Assembly: GCA_977017575.1 (NCBI GenBank)
Contig: CDRNVI010000018.1
Location: 248,001-312,000, forward strand
Length of the DNA stretch: 64,000 nucleotides
Direction: 5' to 3'
Origin: Paramoeba atlantica
Taxonomy: Eukaryota > Discosea
Shown: positions 39,078 to 48,551 of the stretch, in pieces
Layout of the letters: every line of letters starts with the position of its first letter
Numbering within the stretch: the stretch's first letter is position 1
Position numbers and translations under genes: made by a program
The notes under the pieces: model-generated
What the model was told of the DNA's origin: nothing
The model's input: only the letters and a program-made list of their open reading frames with translations
The model's database searches: none

Positions 39078-42005
39078 TCATGTTTCGTGGAAGCATAAAA
39101 GTGCTATGTCGTCTGCGTAGTCGATGTCCTTTAGTCTAAATTCTTGAATTCCCCTGCTTTTCGTCCCGCTGCTCCTTAGAAGAATCCCGAGCGGCTTGTT
39201 ATCGAGTGCTTTGTTGAGAATCCTATCGATTACAAGCACAAAGAGATAAGGAGCAAGCACGTCCCCTTGAAGAATTCCTGTTTCAATGGGAAAAGAATCC
39301 GTATTTCCGTATGGTGTGCGGACTATTCCTTTTAAATTCGAGTACAAGGACATTACCATCCTAGTAAGCGCGGGTCCGACATGAAAGGCATTCAATGCAG
39401 CACGGATGGCATGAAACGATACCGAGGGAAATGCTTTTGCGAAGTCCATGAATGCCACTGCAATGCCTTTCTTGCCCCTGGTCGCACGAACTCTTGCATC
39501 ATTCAAAATGATTTGCGCCCCTGCCGTGGACCTTTCTGGCCGAAAACCAAATTGACTGTCGCGAAGGAGCGGCTCGATGGATGGTCTGATTCTTTTCAGG
39601 ATCATTGCATTCATCAATTTAACCGCACTGTTCACGAGACAGATTGGCCGCCAATTCGCTATTTGTGTCAGGTCACCTTTTTTTGGAATAGGCACCTGAA
39701 GGACAATTTTCCAGGACGCAGGCGAAACCCCTGTCCGATGAACCTCGTTTATAATATGTAATAAGGATTTTCTCAGTTCAGCATGTTCTGTGATCATTCT
39801 GAGTGCCTCCGCCGGAATTTGGTCTATTCCAGGTGCCTTGTTGCGCGCTAGTCTACTGATGCCGTCCTCGAGCTCTTCTGCAGTGAAACTTTCATCGTTG
39901 ATTGGTACTTTCGGGTTGACTACATTGTCAAATTTTATATCTTTATCTCCGCGATCATCGGACCCCATACGAGCAAAGAAATCTTTAACAATGTTAAGAG
40001 TTTCCCTTGTCGACGAGGTCTCGATGCAAAGAGTCTCCCTGTACAAACCGCAAATTCTACGTAGCGTACGCCACGGATTAGAACGGTTTCGCCGCAGACC
40101 TGCTTCAATTTCGGCGCATTCCTGCCCAATCTGCGCCTCAATTTCTTCTCCGTGCTCTTTTAGCACTTCCTTGAAGTGGTCCGGTTTTCGACTCTGAAGA
40201 AATAAGTCGCGAAACCCTGAGATGCGCGGTGTTTCTGTACCCGGTGGTGTGTTTTCTGTCCCTGTAGGCGCGTTGGTCGTTTTTGGGGTTCGGTCCTTTT
40301 TTGAGAGTCTTTTCGCTGTGTGTACCATATTTTCCGATAAGTGTTCCCATGTGATCTCTTCCTCTTTCTTCGCCATTTCCCAAACTGCTTGCTGGAAGGA
40401 TGCCTTCTTCTCTTCATCTCCAAGTCTTGGCCAGGGTACCTTGCTTTGCCCCCCTGTACCTTTAGAACGCCACTTGATTTTCATATCCGCCATAACGACG
40501 CAGTGTACTGTAGGCACTGGCGCCTTGAGTACTTTGTGCCTCCTAATGCTGGAGGCAAAGCGCTCACTGACCATGATGTGGTCAAGCTGTCTCCGCACCT
40601 TGTTGTCCCCACGCCTTTTGCTACCTCCCTTGTTGCCGACCTCCCCTTTTACGTGCATGTACTCGCAGGCCTTGTCCCCATTTTCCTCTCCTTCCCTTCC
40701 CCTCTTCACCATACCGTTGTTATCCGTCCCCTCTGGCTCTGATCCTTTCCTTCCCATTTCCACCTTTCCTTCTTCCCCCTTCTGCCCCACCTTCTCTGTT
40801 CCTACGTTGCGACGGTCCTTTGTCTCCGCCCTCCTGCCCGGCAGCTCACATGTCCATTTCCTCTTGCTCGGGCAGAGGGTGTGTGCTGACTTACAGCCAA
40901 TGGAGCACAAGAGGCCTTTCAGCTGAGAGACCGCTGGGGGATCCATGCTCGGATTCGTCACGAGCGTTATCGGTGCATTGAAATCCCCCATGACCAATAA
41001 AGGTCTTCGTTTCCGTTCAGCCTTGACCTCACGACACGCCTTGTCCAAGTCACCCAGAAATGCCGCATGAACGGCTTCTGAGGAGTCCCGTATTGGGGCA
41101 TAGACATTGAACAAAGTGCCGGTCCCCTCCTCCAGGGGATACTCAGCTCCCATCACCCTGTTGCTCACCATCCAAACCTTCCGAAACGCATGCCGGCTCA
41201 CTATGGCCATGCCATTATATGAATCGCGTGCGGCGGCCGACTGCAAATACAGGTGAAACCTCTCCCCTAGGTTTTCAACCTGCCTGTAGAGGATTCCATC
41301 CTCATGTCCTTCCTTCGAGAAATTGTATCTGGTCTCCTGAAGGCACATGACACCAACCCCCCTTACCTGCATGAAAGCAAGCACCTCGTTCAAACGGGTG
41401 CATCTTCGAAGAGAGAATTCATCTTCCCCCTCGAGTTTTAACGTCGTAACGTTAAGCGTTGCAACGGTGGTGTTCTCCTTCACAGCGGAACCTTTGAGGT
41501 TCTCCGAATCTCGTTGGGCGTGTGTGCCACGCGACGCCCAGTGTGACCGAGGGCCGTGACGGGAGCTCCTTCGTTTCGCCTTTGCCGGGTTACTCACCTG
41601 CACCGCGCAGAGCACGACACCTGTATTCGGTAAGGGGGGAAAGGGGAGAGTCGTGTGCGGCCTCGCCACGTACCGAACACGAAATGTACCGGCCAAAGGT
41701 TCACCTCGAGTTACCGAGGATCCCCCCTGAGTATGCCAGCCTACGCTTTTCAGATAAGCCGGCCCCTCACACACGACCTCGCCCTCCCAAACAAACAAAG
41801 TGTCGCAACAGTTGTCGTGTCTCCACGCGACGCGAAGATGAGCCCCAACGCGGACAAGCTTACAGAGCGCCCGCACCGCCCTCTGGCGGAGTTTAGCAGG
41901 CCCCTCTCGCTCGGGTGAACGAAAGATGACCCCCCGACCACGCTTGGTCCGTGTAAGGGTTTCAAAAACCTCTGTCCCCTTACACGTGCCGGAAGCATCC
42001 GCCAT
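39078..42005 (-). CDS. APE element polyprotein: barrel-like domain, APE endonuclease, RT to motif C
   Basis: 975 residues starting MADASGTCKGTEV just inside the 18-bp array. About 50-120: HLRVAWRHDN...TFRVRYVARPH...LPFPPLPNTGVVLCAV, a strand pattern like the barrel domain of A and C. APE endonuclease from VATLNVTTLK to QLDHIMVSERF (about 180-480), including LQETRYNF and MGDFNAPI. RT: NWRPICLVNSAVK, AVAFMDFAKAFPSVS, ILQGDVLAPYLF, IDYADDIALL. A stop nine residues later comes from the frameshift. The N-terminal half is intact. Confidence 0.87.
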   Translation of the reverse strand: MADASGTCKGTEVFETLTRTKRGRGVIFRSPEREGPAKLRQRAVRALCKLVRVGAHLRVAWRHDNCCDTLFVWEGEVVCEGPAYLKSVGWHTQGGSSVTRGEPLAGTFRVRYVARPHTTLPFPPLPNTGVVLCAVQVSNPAKAKRRSSRHGPRSHWASRGTHAQRDSENLKGSAVKENTTVATLNVTTLKLEGEDEFSLRRCTRLNEVLAFMQVRGVGVMCLQETRYNFSKEGHEDGILYRQVENLGERFHLYLQSAAARDSYNGMAIVSRHAFRKVWMVSNRVMGAEYPLEEGTGTLFNVYAPIRDSSEAVHAAFLGDLDKACREVKAERKRRPLLVMGDFNAPITLVTNPSMDPPAVSQLKGLLCSIGCKSAHTLCPSKRKWTCELPGRRAETKDRRNVGTEKVGQKGEEGKVEMGRKGSEPEGTDNNGMVKRGREGEENGDKACEYMHVKGEVGNKGGSKRRGDNKVRRQLDHIMVSERFASSIRRHKVLKAPVPTVHCVVMADMKIKWRSKGTGGQSKVPWPRLGDEEKKASFQQAVWEMAKKEEEITWEHLSENMVHTAKRLSKKDRTPKTTNAPTGTENTPPGTETPRISGFRDLFLQSRKPDHFKEVLKEHGEEIEAQIGQECAEIEAGLRRNRSNPWRTLRRICGLYRETLCIETSSTRETLNIVKDFFARMGSDDRGDKDIKFDNVVNPKVPINDESFTAEELEDGISRLARNKAPGIDQIPAEALRMITEHAELRKSLLHIINEVHRTGVSPASWKIVLQVPIPKKGDLTQIANWRPICLVNSAVKLMNAMILKRIRPSIEPLLRDSQFGFRPERSTAGAQIILNDARVRATRGKKGIAVAFMDFAKAFPSVSFHAIRAALNAFHVGPALTRMVMSLYSNLKGIVRTPYGNTDSFPIETGILQGDVLAPYLFVLVIDRILNKALDNKPLGILLRSSGTKSRGIQEFRLKDIDYADDIALLCFHET

Positions 42006-42021
42006 GTTTTTATAATTAGAT

Positions 42022-42360
42022 TACAAAAAACGATGGTCATTACAAAAAACGATGGTCTTACAAAAAACGATGGTCTTACAAAAAACGATGGTCTTACAAA
42101 AAACGATGGTCTTACAAAAAACGATGGTCTTACAAAAAACGATGGTCTTACAAAAAACGATGGTCTTACAAAAAACGATGGTCTTACAAAAAACGATGGT
42201 CTTACAAAAAACGATGGTCTTACAAAAAACGATGGTCTTACAAAAAACGATGGTCTTACAAAAAACGATGGTCTTACAAAAAACGATGGTCTTACAAAAA
42301 ACGATGGTCTTACAAAAAACGATGGTCTTACAAAAAACGATGGTCTTACAAAAAACGATG
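42022..42360 (-). repeat. 18-bp tandem array (~18.7 copies) at the 5' end of the APE element
   Basis: The unit on the minus strand is AAGACCATCGTTTTTTGT, identical to the A2 tail array at 14399-14515. It abuts the TSD at one side and the APE leader at the other. It may act as a monomer-type promoter or be a junction-born satellite (inference). Confidence 0.93.
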
Positions 42361-42372
42361 GTGTATGGTTTA

Positions 42373-43760
42373 GCGGTCTGAACAATATTCGCCTACCCGA
42401 AAGTCTAGCGAATGAAGGCGTTCAGATAGCGGAAAAGGCAGTCAAAACATTAGGAGCCTACGTAGGGGAAGCAGACAGAGTCAGTGAGCTGCTTCTTGCC
42501 AAGCTTGAAAAGCATCTAACTATTTTTCGGCGGCTTTGTGACATGGGAGCAAACAACGTTTCGCTTCTCCTCCTGTCGCGATGTGTTAATGTACGACATC
42601 GATACCATATAAGGGTCCATCGACCAGAAGAAACTTTTGAAATGGCAAAATCTTTTGACAAGCAAGTGCAAGAAGTTCTTACTGCATGGTTTGGATCGAT
42701 GACACCAAAGCAAATTGCTTGGGCGCGTCTACCTGTGAAGAGCGGAGGATTGGGGTTAACGCCCACTGATCTCTTGCGAAAATCGGCGTATGAAGCATCA
42801 AGGCACAGTGCTCTTGAACGACTTAATTCCTATTCAGTTCGAGCACCCAGTCTCACGTCTCCATCGCCGGTGGGAAATGAAGATCAGATAACCCCTCCCC
42901 ACGATGAATTTGTAACTGAAGCAAAGCTTAACAGAGTCATTAAAGAATCGTTGAGTAAGGACACGAAAATTGCACCAGTGCTGAGAGCAGCAAGTGAAAA
43001 AGGGAACTCCGCGTGGCTTCATTCGACGGCAAAGTTAGTGCCTTCCAAATTCTTCACATTAGCTTTGATGCCACGTCTTGGTCTAAGCCACCCTCGTATT
43101 CCCGAAAGTCTGCAATGCCCAGGATGTCGCACCCTTCTGGATTCTTCATCAGCCTTTTCGCACATAGCTGGATGCGTCCAGTGTTCCGGAAATAATACAA
43201 CAATGAAACATAATAATCTGGTGCGTATTATCTATGAACTGTGCATGAAGGCGGGTGTGCCATGCGAAAGGGAACCTCGACAGTTTACTTCTTTTAAATG
43301 CTCTACATGCGGGGAATCGTTCCCACAATGGCGAAAAACTGATCATCAAAAAGTTTGTAGAAATGCGAGCCTCCATCGGTCAGGACCTGACATTGTAATA
43401 CATTGGGCAACTGGGGAAATCTTTTATGACCTAACAATAATTCACGAGCTGGCGCCCACTAATGCACGGAAACGTAGCGGTACCCTGATGAGAGAGGCCA
43501 TTACGCGCAAGCACAGCGCATACGTGGCTTCCGGGATGATACCTCAAGAGCGTTTCGTATGCCTCCCAGTCCTCTCCGGTGGTGCTATGCATCACGGGCT
43601 CCGGCACTTGTTGCATACGTTGGCGGACTGCAGCGGACTTGATAGGGTCCGAACACTGAACGAATTTTCTCTGTGCCTGCAGGAGTTAAATGGGTCGATT
43701 ATATTCTCTCAGCTGAGAAATTATTTATCTAATGACGATTCACAAAACATGGGCCTCTAG
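42373..43760 (+). pseudogene. C' polyprotein, 3' part: RT thumb, CCHC finger, REL endonuclease
   Basis: Continues SGLNNIRLPESL...KTLGAYVGE, then CPGCRTLLD...H...C and HRSGPDIVIHWATGEIFYDLTIIH, ending NDDSQNMGL. The 18-bp array happens to be in frame upstream (GLTKND repeats) but belongs to the APE element. Confidence 0.86.
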
Positions 43761-43850
43761 AATTTGACATTAAAAACAAAAACATTGGAAACTTGAAGAA
43801 AAAAAAAAGTATAATTAATATAGCTATTATAAAAAAAAAAAAAAAAAAAA

Positions 43851-45092
43851 TCTTTAACGATAAAGATACAGTTTCTGTACCTTGTTGAATTTTTCTTTCT
43901 CTTTATTGCTTACTAGGGTCGCACCATGCCGCCCGATGATTCCTTTGATGCCAACGCGTTACCAATGGATGATGACTCTTTTTGCCAGGAACAAAAGTCA
44001 CACAAACCCGGAGATTGGGACCAATTCGCAGGAAACGCTCACCTGATTTCCGGCCAAAGCACCTACAATGAACTTTTGTATACGACACCTATCCCCGAAA
44101 ACGTACCTAAACACTGGACCGAAAGAGCCTACAAGATCGAGGCAGAGGAACCTACACCGGACACAGGCAGAATGACCGCGGACGAAGAGACAAATCACTC
44201 CCTTGTCGTGGCAAACAACGTGGGAATTACTTCGGAGGCCTCATCCGCCCACATTTTCTCTCCAACTAAGGCTACAAAGCGCAAGAATACTGATTCTGCC
44301 CCTACCACATACCACAACGCCAATACGCAGCAGAAGGATGTAGAACGTCAATGCCCAGCAGAAGGATGTACGTGGAAAACCCCACCACATAGCGGAAAAT
44401 GGCAGGCATTTTATCACCATGTAGCTCATCGACACGGCAAAAACATTCCAAACGAGTGGTGGGAGGGAGAGGGAAGATTCCTCTGCAGAGATTGTGGCAG
44501 ACACTACGCCAAGAACAAGCTCAAGTCTCACCCCAAAAACTGCAGGGGCCGCAACAATTCCGGACGGTCATTAGCCCCACCTCTTCCAACGGCACGTCCC
44601 CAAAACGCAGAAGAAAATCCAACAGACAATTTGCCATCACTCGGCTCCATCTGCGCACTTCCCATGAGCACCTGCAAAGACGTTCCACACTGTTGCAGAT
44701 TCCTCTGGGCGAGCATCCTCACGCAATCCTTGACATCCGCAGTGAAGGAAAACACGGTAGAGGCATGGACACTTCTCGCAATGCTCCCTAAGTGTGTCCT
44801 ACCAGCACCTTTCCGAGGCGGTCGCAAAGGCCACACATCATACTCTACGTACGTCGAAAACCGCATGAAACTGTGGCTAGCGGGGGAGTACCTCTTGCTA
44901 TGGGAAGATGCCCAGAGGGATCATTATAAAAAGCGCTCCAGATCACACGACTCCGAAATCGATGCAGACAGAGCGGCAATTCGAGCCGAACTCTTGGCCC
45001 GCCAGGGGGAATTTTCCAGGGGAATGGCAGCCCTAACCGCAGCCCCCATGGCGCCAGACAATGCAGATACCCTCGAAAAGCTCTTGGAGAAG
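43851..45092 (+). mobile_element. Element B3: SL-led 5' part of a B element
   Basis: Complete SL (43851-43887, preceded by A-run) and leader, then the ORF at 43926. It is cut at 45092 by a T-run (45093-45110), beyond which unrelated antisense sequence begins. No 3' end. Confidence 0.82.
43926..45092 (+). pseudogene. B3 polyprotein, N-terminal part with C2H2 and CCHC fingers
   Basis: MPPDDSFDANALPMDDDSF start. C2H2 finger CPAEGCTWKTPP...H...H and CRDCGRHY...H...C. It continues without break through STCKDVPHCCRFLW and AAIRAELLARQGEFSRGM, showing the B ORF is naturally one frame. RT is missing. Confidence 0.85.
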
Positions 45093-45110
45093 TTTTTTTT
45101 TTTTTTTTTT

Positions 45111-45368
45111 GAATGCGATGAAAATATTTGAATGAAAGTGTGTGTTAGAATTTTTTTTCTTTTTTTTTTTTTTTTGAAAATTATAACCCCCTTCCGGGGC
45201 ATTTGACCCGATATTAGCCCCTCGGTTAAATTTCCATGCGTAGACTTCTATTGTATTACCTAAAGGTCTTAATAAAGGTGAAGGTCTTAATAAAGGACAT
45301 TAATAGATTATGATTATCACACTAAACACTTAATTCGTCCGTAATTACTTAACTTAATTCGTCCGTTA
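45111..45368 (-). other. E fragment plus tandem scraps between B3 and antisense B4
   Basis: 45151-45175 is T-rich. 45176-45256 matches the end of E (GCCCCTCGGTTAAATTTC and CCCCCTTCCGGGGC). 45257-45300 has two AAGGTCTTAATAAAGG units resembling the 18-bp family in inverse orientation, and 45335-45368 two AATTCGTCCGT(T)AATTA units. No gene. Confidence 0.55.
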
Positions 45369-46738
45369 ATTACGGACTGAGTCCAAATACTTTAATTGCT
45401 GGGCGTGGGTGACCGCAAAGTCCAATACCATGCCTTGCGCCAGAGTCCCTTTTGCCAAGGATGCAGTGGGCAGGAAGACATCCGCAGGCCTCGTGAGAGC
45501 TCCTCCGGGGCCTCGGTTTCCGAGACTCATCTCGCGCCGTGGTCCCAATTGGGCCTTGGAACAGAAAGATGAGAATTGTTGTGCCAGGGCGTTGTGGCGG
45601 GCGATGATGCCATGCCCATTTTTACAGAGCAAGGCGTGTTCACCGTTCTTGAGGAGAGGGAGGGTACAGCCTTCGGCCGGACAAGGCCTATCCTCTGGGA
45701 AAACATCCACCCCCAGCCACCAACGTGATAGCGTCCGGAACTCCGTGGGGGTGAAAGCCAACCCTCTTTGCTTTGAGGGTGTCACAAAAGCCCAGTTTCC
45801 GGCCCCTTTACCTGACTGAGAAACCCAGCGTGCCCTCGTTCGGGCGTCTGCCCTTGCGTAAGCAGCATAGAACTCCTGTTCAGCGATTGCGTGGCTCAGG
45901 TGTTTTTGTCGTGGTACGATGGTTTCTGGTTCTGTGATGTCGGGTAAAAGGGGGTGGCGGAGGGAATGGGAAAGTTTTCTTTTCGCCGGGTGTGACTGGG
46001 CGTCCCGTGCCTCGTTGGGGTAGTCTGGTGAGCTTGGCTTGAGGATACGTCCAGTATACAGATCGATCAGGACAGTCCCAACTTTTTGATTTATTTCGCG
46101 TGCCGAATCAAGAAACCCCTCAGCTTCGGCTGAATCCCACTTATCCTTGTCGGCGGCAAAAGCCACAGAAGAAACGTATGCGGCCGAGTGGTAAAGCGAC
46201 GATGAGCGAAGGCCGAATCCCCCGTAACGTTTGGGCCGTTGTAGTTGGTCAAGGGCGGGAAGATCAAGAGGAAAAAGTGCGTGTTCCACAGCGCGCATGA
46301 GGTGAAAATCCAGCTGACGACAGAGTTCTCCGAGGCCTTGGGGAGGGGTGGTACGCAGTGCGTATACCATTTGGCAGAATCCGGCGCACTGCCTTATAAG
46401 GGCGAGGGCCACTTGCGGGTCTTCTATCAAGGAGATGGCTTCCAACGTGTCGCGGGCTGGCTCGATCGCGTGTGTCCTTAGGAAAGTCGCACAGTGTTCT
46501 GGAGAGCCCACCGGACTCCCAAGGATATCAAAGTTTCCGTCATACCTTATTTTGTCGCTAGGAATGTCGGGGAAAAAGGAAGAGGTGTGGGCAGACGCAG
46601 GCGGGGTGATGATTTCACATTTTGAGAGGTTCAGAAAGAGTCCCCACGGAGTTCCCACTTCCGCGAGAACGTCTAGTGCCTTCCGGACTTCCTGTGGTTC
46701 GCCAATGATCACACCATCATCGAGATACCATAACTGTG
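45369..46738 (-). pseudogene. B4: antisense B-family fragment (RT motif C to REL endonuclease)
   Basis: The minus strand starts TQLWYLDDGVIIGEPQ directly after the D poly(A) and runs through YGGFGLRSSSLYHSAAYVSSVA, CPAEGCTLPLL...H and RPADVFLP...MVLDFAVTHAQQLKYLDSVRN, where it is cut. It is a distinct subfamily from B1/B2. Frame open, no start. Confidence 0.86.
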
Positions 46739-47412
46739 TTTTTTTTTTGCAAATAATTGGGGGGAATAGTATTGAGTCTAACTTTTTATGTATGGAGTCC
46801 AACTTTTCCACAATTTCCACACTTACGGCCCTTCACTTTCCCTTACTCCCCATACTTTCCACACCTACTCCTCTTAGCCCTCTCGTACTTCCCTTCCCCC
46901 ACTCCCTACCCCACTCACCGATCCGCATGCACCCAGGCCCGTATGGTCCTGCACCTCCGCTCCCACCCCGTTAGCAGTAATAAATACTTTTGTTTGCCGT
47001 ACGAGGGTGGGAGACGTGGAGGCCACGAAACACAAAGACGTCGTCACGCCGAGGGAGAAGAGCGCGGAGAGAGACACGGGGGGACTGACGCAGGGGCGAG
47101 AGGAGGCGAAGCACGGGCCCATCTGCCAGGAAACTCTGCCCCCACCCCGTGAGCGAGTATTGTATACTTTTGGCTGCTGACACGGGGGTGGGGGAAGCGA
47201 GAGAGAGAAACACAACAGGGGGGCAAGCGCACTGCGGAGGGAGGGTGAGGTGGGGGGATGCGGCGCAGGGGGGTGATGGGACGAGACGGGGAAGGGGGAT
47301 GCCGACAAAAAGGAGTGTATTTGAGGGGGGTGCCCTCCCATGGTCTGGAAGATGGTGTATGGAAGAAAAGGGGAAATAATTCAACAAGGTACAGAAACTG
47401 TATCTTTATCGT
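46739..47412 (-). mobile_element. D unit: SL-led C-rich retrocopy with poly(A)
   Basis: Minus strand: SL (47412-47382), AATTATTTCCCC leader, MGGHPPQIHSF ORF (47341-46874, 155 codons, low complexity) and an A-run (46748-46739). It has two internal repeats containing AAAGTAT...ACGGGGTGGG. Not recognisable as an RT element; it may be a processed host mRNA or a non-autonomous element. Confidence 0.65.
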
Positions 47413-47421
47413 TTTTTTTTT

Positions 47422-47717
47422 CGTACATGGAGAAAATCTTTGCCACAACCGCCTCGACCGCCACCCGGTGTCCAAGTGTGCACCACTGTCACATCATAGA
47501 GTATCTCCCCAACATTTGGCCACATTATGGCCAGATCAGGGCCTGAACGAATTCTCCGAGCACGACAAGGGTGATGTTCTGCGGCTTCAGGTGAAATGAA
47601 ACATTTGCACTTCGTGCAGAAGAAGGAAGAATGAAGGCGTGGTTCTTTTTTTTTTTTTTTTTTCGTACATGGAGAAAATCTTTGCCACAACCGCCTCGAC
47701 CGCCACCCGGCGTCCAA
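47422..47717 (-). pseudogene. Antisense A-family fragment between two 54-bp direct repeats
   Basis: 47476-47645 (minus) encodes EPRLHSSFFCTKCKC ... GPDLAIMW...GEILYDVTVVHT, an internal endonuclease piece. It lies between two copies of CGTACATGGAGAAAATCTTT... (47422-47475, 47664-47717), each preceded by a T-run. On the minus strand the order is X-poly(A)-A scrap-X-poly(A)-SL. Confidence 0.75.
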
Positions 47718-48329
47718 CCGGCAGGCTTTTCTTGGTCGAGTGAGCTGGCCACCTTCCAGTGGCAAGATGAATGGGTGTTTCCACCCACGCACCTCAGGGG
47801 AGACACCCCATTACAGGGTAGTGCGAGACTTGCTTACCAGAGTTTTGTTGAATCTCGGATTGCGTCAGAGACTCTGGTAGCTCACTCGCTAAAAACTCCA
47901 CTGCTCCGGATTGTTAGTCCAGGAGCGCTCCTAGCGTGGAGAAACGAAGGGTCTAGCCTAGAAAAAAGGATCTAGTCCCTTCGCTTCTCCGGGAGATGGG
48001 GAGGGATAAAACCTCAGCTAGCACCAATGCCGTTCCACCTCCACCGAGAGGGTAGGGTTAGCGCGCTCGCTAACAACACACATGCCTTGGCGACGGGATG
48101 CTACCCCGTCTATGCCCCGGAACGCGGTTAACGACGCCGCGAACAAGGGTTGAACAGGAATAGGAACGGACACATTCCCTCCTGCCAGCTCGGAAACCCT
48201 TACGTCGGAAGGCTGGGGTCGCCACGCCCCATCACCGGCAACGGTCCAATGCCGGGCTCCTGACCTCGTCTTCCCCTTCTGACGCACCCAAAAGGATATG
48301 CCGTGGCAATGGCGATCCAGTTAGGATAA
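47718..48329 (-). other. Structured 3' region of an antisense C''-type element
   Basis: No coding signal. It contains CCGGCA...TGCCGG (48233-48253) beside GGGGTCGCCACGCCCC, and a GACGGG...CCCGTC hairpin near 48090-48110. A diverged copy lies at 58790-59030. Both are on the same strand as adjoining C-type coding scraps, so it is probably their 3'UTR. Confidence 0.5.
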
Positions 48330-48545
48330 ACAAAAAGGGGGTAGAGCCCTGCCTAAGCCCCGTCGAACTTGGGACAATTCCGACGAGTTTACTTTCCGAG
48401 CCATGGTACAATAATTCGGATGCTCCAGCATACTCAACTTCGAAATACCTTTGAAATGGGCGCAGTGCGCTAAACGCGAATACATGCTTTGCGATTAGAT
48501 TCCTGCATGGTGAGTTGAACGCGTTTTTGGAATCAACCGATAGTA
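48330..48545 (-). pseudogene. C'' RT fragment downstream of the F insertion
   Basis: Minus strand: YSILSVDSKNAFNSP, FSALRPFQRYFEVEYAGASE, then LRQGST. It continues the C'' copy that stops at 53471 (GCERIVHKLRERY), with a few residues lost at the F insertion site. After the RQGS motif coding similarity ends, so the C'' element is internally deleted. Confidence 0.75.
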
Positions 48546-48551
48546 TGGAGT

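Larger units (their letters stand above)
37378..42360 (-). mobile_element. APE-type non-LTR element (ingi/I-like) on the minus strand, 12-bp TSD
   Basis: 5' to 3' on the minus strand: 18-bp array, short leader, ORF with APE endonuclease and RT, frameshift, RNase H and basic tail. The 3' end has hairpin ACCGAT-GCAA-ATCGGT and a GGATA pentamer repeat (about three units) directly at the TSD. There is no SL. The APE-RT-RNase H order is that of ingi/L1Tc and I elements (family knowledge). Confidence 0.87.
34522..43850 (+). mobile_element. Element C', split by the APE element (37378-42360)
   Basis: Leader with a degenerate ACATCTTGTTG (34546-34556) that may be a decayed SL end, ORF from 34585, RT cut at 37377 and resumed at 42361, stop at 43760, A-runs at about 43799-43808 and 43831-43850. 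The second A-run abuts the next SL. Confidence 0.82.

Noticed and set aside
42033-43760. A protein with ~18 repeats of a six-residue unit (GLTKND) fused to an endonuclease
   Set aside because: The 18-bp array encodes hexapeptides in any frame and belongs to the antisense APE element's 5' end. The C' part is a separate interrupted ORF.
48325-48345. Another 18-bp-family seed (TTTTTGTTTA on the minus strand) at the C'' deletion point
   Set aside because: The same bases can encode the FLFIL segment that commonly follows RQGxP in RTs, so it may be ordinary coding sequence.
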